From: an uncultured Eubacteriales bacterium
GTDB taxonomy: Bacteria > Bacillota > Clostridia > Oscillospirales > UBA644
Direction of reading: 5' to 3'
Length of the DNA stretch: 64,000 bases
Assembly: GCA_934501435.1 (NCBI GenBank)
Contig: CAKSTW010000005.1
Location: 1-64,000 of the forward strand
In this document: in pieces, positions 41,650 to 49,596 of the stretch
Numbering within the stretch: the first letter of the stretch is position 1
Layout: each line of letters begins with the position of its first letter
Program-made: the position numbers and the translations under genes
Notes under the pieces: model-generated
What the model was told of the DNA's origin: nothing
The model's input: only the letters and a program-made list of their open reading frames with translations
Databases searched by the model: none

Positions 41650-42228
41650 ATGAATGTCAAAGAACTTTGCGAAAAAAACAGAAGCGTAAGAAATTTCGAC
41701 CGTTCTTACAGACCGGATAAAGAAACGCTGCTTGCTTTTATAGATAACGCAAGACTTTCTCCGTCGAGCGTGAATATGCAGCCGATAAAATATTTTATTT
41801 CCTGCGACGACGAAACGAACGGGAAAATCTTTCCGATGCTCGGTTTTGCGAAAAAGCTGAAGACCGCCGTGCCTTACAAAGGAAAAGCACCCGCTGCATA
41901 TATTGTAATATGTCACGATAAAAGCGTTTCCGAAAACCGCGATATGTTTTTGCGGGATATCGGTATCTGCGCGCAGACGATAATGCTTTCCGCCGTCGAA
42001 AAAGGGCTTAACGGCTGTATTGTCGGCAACTTTTCGCCCGAAAAACTTGCGGCGTCTCTTTCTCTTCCCGAAAATATTATTCCGAACCTCGTAATTGCGC
42101 TCGGAAAAGCAGACGAGACTGTCGTCTTCGAAGATATAAAGGACGGAAACACCGATTACTACCGTGACGGAAACGACGTTCATCACGTTCCGAAAAGAAC
42201 GCTTGACGAAGTCGTCATAAACCGATAG
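41650..42228 (+). CDS. Nitroreductase family FMN-dependent oxidoreductase
   Basis: The 192-residue flavoenzyme probably uses NAD(P)H to reduce nitro compounds or quinones. The NRSVRNFDRS N-terminus and ARLSPSSVNMQPIKYF are the FMN-binding signatures. DIGICAQTIMLSAVEKGLNG is the conserved helix near 100-120, and LVIALGKADE lies near the end. The physiological substrate is unknown. The start at 41650 has AAAGGAAG upstream. An MFS carrier gene follows after 11 bp. Confidence 0.88.
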   Translation: MNVKELCEKNRSVRNFDRSYRPDKETLLAFIDNARLSPSSVNMQPIKYFISCDDETNGKIFPMLGFAKKLKTAVPYKGKAPAAYIVICHDKSVSENRDMFLRDIGICAQTIMLSAVEKGLNGCIVGNFSPEKLAASLSLPENIIPNLVIALGKADETVVFEDIKDGNTDYYRDGNDVHHVPKRTLDEVVINR

Positions 42229-42239
42229 GAGTTGTTATT

Positions 42240-43475
42240 TTGCTTAAATCTTACAGATCAACGGTCGGGGCGTGCTGCCTCGGCTATATGTCGAGTGCGG
42301 TGGCCAATAACCTCGCACCCATATTTTTTATAATCTTCCAGAACCGTTTCGGACTTACCGACGATAAACTTTCGCTTCTTATTTTCGCGAATTTCGCGTT
42401 TCAGTTCATCGTCGACCTTATTTCCGCAAAATTCGTCGATAAAATAGGCTACCGTCCGTCGTCTGTCGCGGCGTCCGCCTTTGTCTGCCTCGGACTTTGC
42501 CTTATGGGTCTTTTGCCGACGGTCATGGAAAATAAATTTCTTGCCCTTCTTATATCCGTCGCCGTTTACGGAATAGGCGCGGGGATAATCGAAGTCATCG
42601 TAAGTCCGATGGTCGAATATGCCTACGAAAGCAAGGGCAATTCGAGAATAAGTTTTCTCCATTCCTTTTACTGCTGGGGACAGATGCTCGTCATTCTCAT
42701 AACGACCCTTCTTCTGCGCGCGTTCGGCGAAGATTTCTGGAATATTATTCCCTTTATCTGGGCAATATTGCCCTTCATAAACATTTTTCTTTTTGCGACG
42801 GTCCCGATGAAAGAAACGGTTCCCGAAGAAAAAAGAGAATCGTTTAAGTCGATGTTTTCGTCTTTTACTTTCGTTATGATCCTTCTTATGATGTCCTGCG
42901 CGGGCGCTGCGGAAATTTCAATGAGCCAATGGTCGAGCCTTTTTGCCGAAAAAGCCCTCGGCGTCGATAAGGTCGTCGGCGATATCTTGGGGCCGTGCCT
43001 TTTTGCTCTCACAATGGGAATAGGCAGGGTTTTATACAGCGTTTTCGGGCATAAATACGATATCTCAAAACTCCTTATAATCGCAGGGGTGGGCTGTACG
43101 GCGTGCTATATAACCGTCGCTTCGTCGCCGCTGCCGTATCTTTCGCTTGCGGCGTGCGCTTTAACAGGCTTTTTCGTCAGCATTATGTGGACCGCAATGC
43201 TCAGCATCTCCGCCGAAAGATATCCGAACGGGGGAACCGCGATGTTCGGTCTTCTTGCCCTTTTCGGGGATATAGGCTGTACTTTGGGGCCCTGCCTTTC
43301 GGGGTTTGTATCCGACGCCGCCGAAGAAAATAATCTTGTTTCGCAGGGCGACGGGCTTCGCGCGGGGCTCGGTTCGTCGGTGATTTTTCCGCTCGTTCTT
43401 CTCGTCTGTCTCTTTGCGTTCCTTAAACGGACTTCAAGAGGAAAACTTGACCGTAAAACCGTTAAAAACGGCTGA
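42240..43475 (+). CDS. Major facilitator superfamily transporter
   Basis: The 411-residue carrier has about twelve membrane helices. The cytoplasmic loop between helices 2 and 3 reads SAKFVDKIGYRPSSV, a variant of the MFS motif A. It resembles FucP/YfkF-like sugar or drug carriers, but I cannot fix a substrate. The start codon is TTG with TAGGAG about 6 nt upstream. It probably shares a transcript with the nitroreductase. No nearby sugar-modifying gene points to a substrate. Confidence 0.85.
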   Translation: MLKSYRSTVGACCLGYMSSAVANNLAPIFFIIFQNRFGLTDDKLSLLIFANFAFQFIVDLISAKFVDKIGYRPSSVAASAFVCLGLCLMGLLPTVMENKFLALLISVAVYGIGAGIIEVIVSPMVEYAYESKGNSRISFLHSFYCWGQMLVILITTLLLRAFGEDFWNIIPFIWAILPFINIFLFATVPMKETVPEEKRESFKSMFSSFTFVMILLMMSCAGAAEISMSQWSSLFAEKALGVDKVVGDILGPCLFALTMGIGRVLYSVFGHKYDISKLLIIAGVGCTACYITVASSPLPYLSLAACALTGFFVSIMWTAMLSISAERYPNGGTAMFGLLALFGDIGCTLGPCLSGFVSDAAEENNLVSQGDGLRAGLGSSVIFPLVLLVCLFAFLKRTSRGKLDRKTVKNG

Positions 43476-43510
43476 AATTCAAATAAAAAATGACATTTTC
43501 CGATATTTCC

Positions 43511-43539
43511 TTTACAAAGGGCGGGTATCGTGTTAAAAT
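43511..43539 (+). promoter_or_regulatory. Promoter of the PFOR gene
   Basis: TTTACA, a 17-bp spacer and TAAAAT. The start site would be near 43546, about 50 nt before the gene. Confidence 0.75.
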
Positions 43540-43595
43540 GTGGGGTAGAAAAGATATTTCTTTTAATAAATTTTAACTACGGAGGTTTGTTTTCT

Positions 43596-46500
43596 ATGGC
43601 AAGAAAAATGAAAACGATGGACGGCAACAACGCTGCCGCTCATGTTTCCTATGCCTTTACCGAAGTTGCGGGTATCTATCCGATAACGCCGTCAAGCCCG
43701 ATGGCGGACTACGTTGACCAGTGGTCGGCTCAGGGGCTCAAAAACATCTTCGGAACAAAGGTAAACGTAATCGAAATGCAGTCTGAGGCAGGCGCTGCGG
43801 GCACCGTTCACGGTTCTCTTGCGGCGGGCGCTCTCACCACTACATACACCGCGTCTCAGGGTCTTCTTTTGATGATCCCGAATATGTATAAAATTGCGGG
43901 AGAACTTCTCCCCTGCGTATTCCACGTTTCCGCACGCTGCGTAGCGTCCCACGCCCTCAATATTTTCGGCGACCATTCCGACGTTTACGCATGCCGTCAG
44001 ACCGGTTTTGCAATGCTCGCGGAGACCAACCCCCAGGAAGTTATGGACCTCGGCGCCGTCGCTCATCTCGCGACCATAAAGAGCAGAGTTCCGTTCCTCA
44101 ATTTCTTCGACGGTTTCAGAACTTCTCACGAAATTCAGAAGATCGCCGTCTGGGATTACGAAGACCTTAAGGAAATGACCGATATGGACGCGGTCGAGGC
44201 TTTCAGAAAGAGAGCTTTGAACCCCGAAAGACCTGTCATGAGAGGTTCTCACGAAAACGGAGACATCTTCTTCCAGAACAGGGAAGCATGCAACAAATAT
44301 TACGATGCCGTTCCCGGTATCGTTGAAGAATACATGAACAAAGTCAATGCCAAACTCGGCACCGACTACAAACTCTTCAACTACTACGGCGCTCCCGATG
44401 CGGACAAGATCATTGTCGCTATGGGCTCTATCTGCGACGTCGCCGAAGAAGTTATCGACTACCTTACCGCCGCAGGCGAAAAAGTCGGTCTTGTCAAAGT
44501 CCGTCTTTACCGTCCGTTCTCCGCGGAAAAACTCTGCGAGGCTATTCCCTCGACCGTCAAGAAGATCGCGGTTCTCGACAGAACAAAGGAACCCGGCGCT
44601 CTCGGCGAACCTCTTTACCTTGACGTTGTTGCGGCTCTCGCTTCTCAGGGCAGAGGCGATATCAAAGTGATCGGCGGCCGTTACGGTCTCGGTTCGAAAG
44701 ATACTCCTCCCGCAAGCGTATTCGCTGTTTATAACGAACTCAAAAAGGACGCTCCCAAGCATCAGTTCACTCTCGGTATCGTCGATGACGTTACAAACCT
44801 TTCTCTCGAAGAGACCGCGGCTCCCAATACCGCAGCTGAAGGAACCATCGAGTGCAAGTTCTGGGGTCTCGGCGGCGACGGAACCGTCGGCGCAAACAAA
44901 GACTCCATCAAAATTATCGGCGACCATACCGATAAATACGTTCAGGCATATTTCCAGTACGACTCCAAGAAAACGGGCGGCGTAACCATTTCTCACCTCC
45001 GTTTCGGCGATAAGCCCATCAAGAGCCCGTACTACATCAATAAAGCGGACTTCGTTGCCTGCCATAACCCCTCATATATCGAAAAGGGCTTCCGCATGGT
45101 AAACGACGTCAAACCCGGCGGCGTATTCCTCATCAACTGCCAGTGGGACGAAAAAGAACTGTTTGAGAAACTCAACGCAGAGTCCAAGCGTTACATTGCC
45201 GAAAACAACATTCAGCTTTACACCGTCAACGCTATCGACCTTGCCGCAGGTATCGGTCTCGGAAAGAGAACAAACACCATTCTTCAGGCTTCCTTCTTCT
45301 CCCTTGCAGGCGTTCTTCCGAAGGACGAGGCTATCAAGTATATGAAAGACGCCGTCACCAAGAAGTTCTCCAAAAAAGGTCAGGATATCGTCGATATGAA
45401 CCATAAGGCTATCGACGCAGGCTTCGGCGCTTACACCAAAGTCGAAGTTCCGGCTGATTGGAAAAACGCTGTTGACACCGCTGCTCCCGAAAAGAGCGAA
45501 GGTCCCGCGAAACTTGTCGAAATGGTCGACACCATCATGAAACCCGTCGGAAAGATGGACGGCGATATGCTTCCCGTTTCCGCTTTCGTAAATCACGCCG
45601 ACGGCACCTTCGAACAGGGCGCTTCCGCTTACGAAAAGAGAGGCGTTGCGGTTATGGTCCCTGAATGGGATCCGACCACCTGTGCAAAATGTAACAAGTG
45701 CGCATTCGTTTGTCCGCACGCTACCATCCGTCCGTTTGCTCTTGACGCAGACGAGCTTGCAGCAGCTCCGGCAAACATGAAGAAAGCGCCGAAACCCATC
45801 GTCAAGACCGAATATACCTACACTCTCGCAATTTCCCCGATGGATTGTATGGGTTGTGAAGTCTGCGTAGGCGTCTGCCCGACAAAATCCCTTAAAATGG
45901 TTTCGAGAGAAAGTCAGGAAGATCAGCAGCCGGTATTTGATTACTGCGTTGCTTCTGTTTCCGAAAAGGCTGATCTCACCGCTAACATAAACGCAGTTTC
46001 CTGCCAGTACAAGAAACCTCTTCTCGAATTCTCCGGTTCCTGCGCAGGTTGTGCCGAAACTTCCTACGCCCGCCTTATAACACAGCTCTTCGGCGACAGA
46101 ATGTATATTTCCAACGCCACCGGCTGTTCGTCTATCTGGGGCGGCCCTGCCGGCACTTCTCCCTACACCGTAAACAAGAATGGTCACGGTCCCGCATGGG
46201 CAAACTCCCTCTTTGAAGATAACGCCGAACACGGTCTCGGTATGTATTACGGTCAGAAGACCATCAGAGACAGACTTATCGGCGACGTTAAGGAAATAGC
46301 GGCGTCCGACAAGGCTTCCGCCGATGTCAAAGCGGCTGCGGAAGAATTCCTTGCAACCGTGAACGACGGCGAAAAGAACACTCCCGCAAGCGAAAAACTT
46401 ATCGCGGCAATTGAAGCGGCGGGCGCAGACTGCGACCTCTGCAAAGATATCCTTGCAAACAAAGAATACCTCTCCAAGAAATCCATCTGGATCTTCGGCG

Positions 46501-47126
46501 GAGACGGCTGGGCTTACGATATCGGTTTCGGCGGTCTTGACCACGTTATCGCTACCGGCGAAGACGTAAACATCATGGTATTCGATACCGAAGTTTACTC
46601 CAACACCGGCGGACAGGCTTCCAAATCGTCCAACATCGGTCAGGTCGCTCAGTTCGCTGCCGCAGGAAAGGCTGTCGCCAAAAAGAACCTTGCGGATATC
46701 GCAATGAGTTACGGATATGTCTATGTTGCGCAGATCGCAATGGGCGCCGACGCAAATCAGACCCTTAAAGCGATCCGCGAAGCGGAAGCATATCACGGAC
46801 CTTCGATAATCATCGGATACTCTCCCTGTGAAATGCACTCCATCAAGGGCGGCATGAAGAACTGCCAGACCGAGATGAAGAAAGCCGTTGATTGCGGATA
46901 CTGGAATATGTTCAGATTCAATCCGACTCTTGCGGCAGAAGGCAAGAACCCGTTCACCCTCGATTCCAAGGCTCCGACTGCGGACTACAAGGACTTCATC
47001 ATGGGCGAAGCGCGTTACAGTTCTCTTACCCGTTCCTTCCCCGAAAGAGCGAAAGTTCTCTTCGAAAAGGCGGAAGAAAACGCTAAGGCTAAACGCGAGA
47101 GATTCGAAAAACTCAGCGAGAAATAA
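43596..47126 (+). CDS. nifJ: Pyruvate:ferredoxin (flavodoxin) oxidoreductase
   Basis: The 1176-residue homodimeric enzyme oxidises pyruvate to acetyl-CoA and CO2 and reduces ferredoxin, a hallmark of strict anaerobes. All domains are in one chain: the pyrimidine domain (YIPITP-like AGIYPITPSSPMADY near 30), the gamma domain, two 4Fe-4S clusters (CAKCNKCAFVCP from C696 and CMGCEVCVGVCP from C751), and the thiamine diphosphate domain with GDGWAYDIGFGG near 970 and the cysteines CAGC around 825. The start at 43596 has GGAGG upstream. Codon bias is stronger than in neighbours, consistent with high expression. Confidence 0.97.
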   Translation: MARKMKTMDGNNAAAHVSYAFTEVAGIYPITPSSPMADYVDQWSAQGLKNIFGTKVNVIEMQSEAGAAGTVHGSLAAGALTTTYTASQGLLLMIPNMYKIAGELLPCVFHVSARCVASHALNIFGDHSDVYACRQTGFAMLAETNPQEVMDLGAVAHLATIKSRVPFLNFFDGFRTSHEIQKIAVWDYEDLKEMTDMDAVEAFRKRALNPERPVMRGSHENGDIFFQNREACNKYYDAVPGIVEEYMNKVNAKLGTDYKLFNYYGAPDADKIIVAMGSICDVAEEVIDYLTAAGEKVGLVKVRLYRPFSAEKLCEAIPSTVKKIAVLDRTKEPGALGEPLYLDVVAALASQGRGDIKVIGGRYGLGSKDTPPASVFAVYNELKKDAPKHQFTLGIVDDVTNLSLEETAAPNTAAEGTIECKFWGLGGDGTVGANKDSIKIIGDHTDKYVQAYFQYDSKKTGGVTISHLRFGDKPIKSPYYINKADFVACHNPSYIEKGFRMVNDVKPGGVFLINCQWDEKELFEKLNAESKRYIAENNIQLYTVNAIDLAAGIGLGKRTNTILQASFFSLAGVLPKDEAIKYMKDAVTKKFSKKGQDIVDMNHKAIDAGFGAYTKVEVPADWKNAVDTAAPEKSEGPAKLVEMVDTIMKPVGKMDGDMLPVSAFVNHADGTFEQGASAYEKRGVAVMVPEWDPTTCAKCNKCAFVCPHATIRPFALDADELAAAPANMKKAPKPIVKTEYTYTLAISPMDCMGCEVCVGVCPTKSLKMVSRESQEDQQPVFDYCVASVSEKADLTANINAVSCQYKKPLLEFSGSCAGCAETSYARLITQLFGDRMYISNATGCSSIWGGPAGTSPYTVNKNGHGPAWANSLFEDNAEHGLGMYYGQKTIRDRLIGDVKEIAASDKASADVKAAAEEFLATVNDGEKNTPASEKLIAAIEAAGADCDLCKDILANKEYLSKKSIWIFGGDGWAYDIGFGGLDHVIATGEDVNIMVFDTEVYSNTGGQASKSSNIGQVAQFAAAGKAVAKKNLADIAMSYGYVYVAQIAMGADANQTLKAIREAEAYHGPSIIIGYSPCEMHSIKGGMKNCQTEMKKAVDCGYWNMFRFNPTLAAEGKNPFTLDSKAPTADYKDFIMGEARYSSLTRSFPERAKVLFEKAEENAKAKRERFEKLSEK

Positions 47127-47148
47127 AATTTATTGAAAAATAATGCAG

Positions 47149-47181
47149 AAAAGCCGAAAGAACTATGTTTTTTCGGCTTTT
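47149..47181 (+). terminator. Terminator after the PFOR gene
   Basis: AAAAGCCGAAA (47149-47159) pairs with TTTCGGCTTTT (47171-47181) around an 11-nt loop, ending in a T-run. Confidence 0.85.
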
Positions 47182-47198
47182 TGCAAACGGGAGAAGTT

Positions 47199-47762
47199 AT
47201 GAAGAATTTCGATCGTTTTATCCCTGAGGAAAAAGATATCGTATATCTTGCCGCAGAAGACCCGATAACTTCGGGGGAACTGTGCGCCTTTACGGGTCAC
47301 CGCCCCGACAAACTCGGTTTTACCGGTGAAACGGATACCGACTGTCTCCGCCTTAAAGCGGAACTTCACGAAGCGATAAAATACGAAATGGGCAAGGGCT
47401 GTAAGTCTTTCGTCACCGGCATGGCTCCCGGAGTCGATACATGGGCGGCGGAAGAGGTCCTTTTACTCAAGACGCATTTCCCCGAACTTAAACTTTATGC
47501 GGCTGTCCCGTATAAAAAGCAGTTTGAAAGGCTTTTCGGCTGGCAAAAGGAAAGGTATTTCCTTATTTTATCGAGATGCGAAAAGGTTTTTCTTCTATGC
47601 GAAAAATACGACAGACGCTGTTTTCATCTCCGCAACGAGTTTATGGTAAGAAACTCAACGCGCCTTATTTCCGTTTTTAACGGGGATACGGGAGGCACTG
47701 CGAATACCGTAAAGTCTGCGGCGAGAAAAGGAATAGAAATATACAACATATCCATTAAATGA
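47199..47762 (+). CDS. YpsA-like SLOG/DUF1273 family protein
   Basis: The 187-residue protein has the Rossmann-like SLOG fold. CAFTGHRPDKLGF near residue 28 is the family signature, SFVTGMAPGVDTWAAE near 70 the second nucleotide-binding loop. In Bacillus YpsA affects cell division; other SLOG proteins bind nucleotides such as NAD or ADP-ribose. No function is certain here. The start at 47199 has GGGAG about 5 nt upstream. It is followed by an alpha-galactosidase and a NUDIX enzyme, the latter perhaps acting on related nucleotides. Confidence 0.82.
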   Translation: MKNFDRFIPEEKDIVYLAAEDPITSGELCAFTGHRPDKLGFTGETDTDCLRLKAELHEAIKYEMGKGCKSFVTGMAPGVDTWAAEEVLLLKTHFPELKLYAAVPYKKQFERLFGWQKERYFLILSRCEKVFLLCEKYDRRCFHLRNEFMVRNSTRLISVFNGDTGGTANTVKSAARKGIEIYNISIK

Positions 47763-47771
47763 GGATTTACT

Positions 47772-48929
47772 ATGACTGATCTTAAACACAAACTTCCTCC
47801 CATGGGGTGGAACTCTTTCTGCTCGATGAACTGCGAGCCGAATCAGCAGACCATTATTGAAGCCGCCGACGCAATGGTTGAAACGGGACTTTACGACGCA
47901 GGCTATAAATACGTCAACCTCGACGACGGCTGGATAGAAAAGGAAAGAGGTAAGGACGGCAAACTCGTTATCCGCAAAGACCGTTTCCCCGACGGAATGA
48001 AAGCGCTTGCCGATTATATCCATTCGAAAGGACTCAAAGCGGGAATTTACCTCGGCTGCGGCGCGACGACATGGAACGGAGACGCGGGCACCGTCGGACA
48101 CGAATTCGAAGACGCGCAGGATATCGCCGATTGGGGCTTTGATTTTCTTAAATACGACGATCACCCGACGGAGGCGGATCCCGCCGACAGAGACCTTATC
48201 GCCGAATATGTCAAAATGGCGTGCGCTCTCAAAAAGACGGGCAGAGATATCCTTTACGCTATCTGCGAACACGGCTCTTACCGTCCGTGGAATTGGGCAA
48301 TGGGAATGAGTCCGATGTGGAGAACGGGCGTCGATATAAGAGACCAGTGGGACGGCTGCGAGGGCGCCGTATGGGGCATCATGCAGGCGATAGACTGCCG
48401 CAACGCCGACCTTTATCCGTATGCGGGCGTCGGACATTTCAACGACCCCGATATGCTTGTCGTCGGTCTTCATAAAGCGAACGACTGGATGGGCAACGGA
48501 TGCTCCGATACCGAATATATGACAAATTTCGCGCTCTGGTGCATGATGGCGGCTCCTCTTATGATAGGCTGCGACATCAGAAAAATGGACGAAAAAACAA
48601 AGTGGATACTTACCCATAAAGGCATGATAGCCATTGATCAGGACCCGCTTTGTATTCAGGGCAGAAGAGTAAGACAGAACAGAAGAACGAAAGAGGATAT
48701 ATGGGTAAAACCCCTTTCCGATATGCGATGGGCTGTCGCTTTGTGCAACCGTTCCAAAAAGAAAAAACCCGTCACTTTCAAAATTGAGGATCTTTCTTTG
48801 TCAAAGGGCGTAAAAGGAAAACTCTGGAACGTCTGGAACGACTGCGACGCAGGCAAATTCGATACCGAATTTTCGTGCGAGGTCGAAAGCCACGGCACCG
48901 AAGTATTTATCTTCACACCGGAGTTTTAA
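47772..48929 (+). CDS. Glycoside hydrolase family 27 alpha-galactosidase-like enzyme
   Basis: The 385-residue protein matches GH27/36 alpha-galactosidases. LPPMGWNSF is at the N-terminus and YKYVNLDDGW near 50. The predicted nucleophile is D129 in FLKYDDH and the acid/base is D188 in RTGVDIRD. FNDPDMLVVG and PLMIGCDIRK complete the barrel, followed by a small beta domain (about 290-385). GH27 enzymes usually read KYDNC, so KYDDH is a variation. No signal peptide, hence cytosolic. With the beta-galactosidase it suggests use of plant galacto-oligosaccharides, but transporters are absent nearby. Confidence 0.93.
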   Translation: MTDLKHKLPPMGWNSFCSMNCEPNQQTIIEAADAMVETGLYDAGYKYVNLDDGWIEKERGKDGKLVIRKDRFPDGMKALADYIHSKGLKAGIYLGCGATTWNGDAGTVGHEFEDAQDIADWGFDFLKYDDHPTEADPADRDLIAEYVKMACALKKTGRDILYAICEHGSYRPWNWAMGMSPMWRTGVDIRDQWDGCEGAVWGIMQAIDCRNADLYPYAGVGHFNDPDMLVVGLHKANDWMGNGCSDTEYMTNFALWCMMAAPLMIGCDIRKMDEKTKWILTHKGMIAIDQDPLCIQGRRVRQNRRTKEDIWVKPLSDMRWAVALCNRSKKKKPVTFKIEDLSLSKGVKGKLWNVWNDCDAGKFDTEFSCEVESHGTEVFIFTPEF

Positions 48930-48931
48930 TT

Positions 48932-49549
48932 ATGAAAAACGAAAAATGGCTCGACTGGGCAATTGAGCTGCAAAGCCTTGCCCAGGCAGGACTTGCTTAC
49001 TGCAAAGACCCGTTCGACAGGGAACGCTATGAAAGAATCCGCGAAATAACGGCGGAAATGCTTTCGGATAAAACCGATGTTTCTGTCGAAAAAGTAAAAG
49101 ACCTTTTCTGTGACGAAACGGGATATCAGACGCCGAAAATAGATACGCGAGCCGCAATTTTCCGTGACGGAAAAATTCTTCTTGTCCGCGAAAACAACGG
49201 CAAATGGTCTCTTCCCGGCGGCTGGTGCGACGTGAACGTTTCGGTCGGAGAAAACGCCGTCAAGGAAGTTTCGGAAGAATCGGGGCTTGACGTTACCGCC
49301 GACAGGATAATCGCGGTGCTTGACAGGGCAAAGCATAATCTTCCCGTTTATCCCTACGGAGTCTGTAAGATTTTCGTTCGGTGCAGCGTTATCGGCGGCA
49401 GCTTTAAGGAAAACACCGAAACCACGGGTTTTGATTGGTTTGACGAAGAAAATATTCCCGAACTTGCCGAAGAGAAAAACAATGCCGAACAGATAAAAAT
49501 GTGCTTTGAGGCATACAGAGACCCGCAACTTCCCGTAATATTCGATTAA
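48932..49549 (+). CDS. NUDIX hydrolase with N-terminal helical domain
   Basis: The 205-residue protein has an N-terminal helical domain of about 65 residues common to Clostridial ADP-ribose-type NUDIX enzymes, then the catalytic domain. The NUDIX box (about 93-116) reads GGWCDVNVSVGENAVKEV, then SEESGL. It departs from consensus at two positions: Val in place of the first Glu and Lys in place of Arg. The metal-binding EExxGL core is intact. It probably cleaves a nucleoside diphosphate linked to another moiety. The start has a GGAG-like site. A strong terminator follows. Confidence 0.88.
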   Translation: MKNEKWLDWAIELQSLAQAGLAYCKDPFDRERYERIREITAEMLSDKTDVSVEKVKDLFCDETGYQTPKIDTRAAIFRDGKILLVRENNGKWSLPGGWCDVNVSVGENAVKEVSEESGLDVTADRIIAVLDRAKHNLPVYPYGVCKIFVRCSVIGGSFKENTETTGFDWFDEENIPELAEEKNNAEQIKMCFEAYRDPQLPVIFD

Positions 49550-49551
49550 AA

Positions 49552-49580
49552 AAATATCCACCCATAGAGGGTGGATATTT
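49552..49580 (+). terminator. Terminator after the NUDIX gene
   Basis: AAATATCCACCC and GGGTGGATATTT form a 12-bp stem with loop ATAGA, followed by a T-run. Confidence 0.9.
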
Positions 49581-49596
49581 TTTTGTCCGGATCGGG

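Noticed and set aside
43692..45065. Second long minus-strand frame opposite the PFOR gene
   Set aside because: Same reason; no start signal and no protein motif.
45072..46838. Minus-strand open frame of 588 codons opposite the PFOR gene
   Set aside because: Also an antisense shadow of a strongly biased gene. PFOR is unmistakable on the plus strand.
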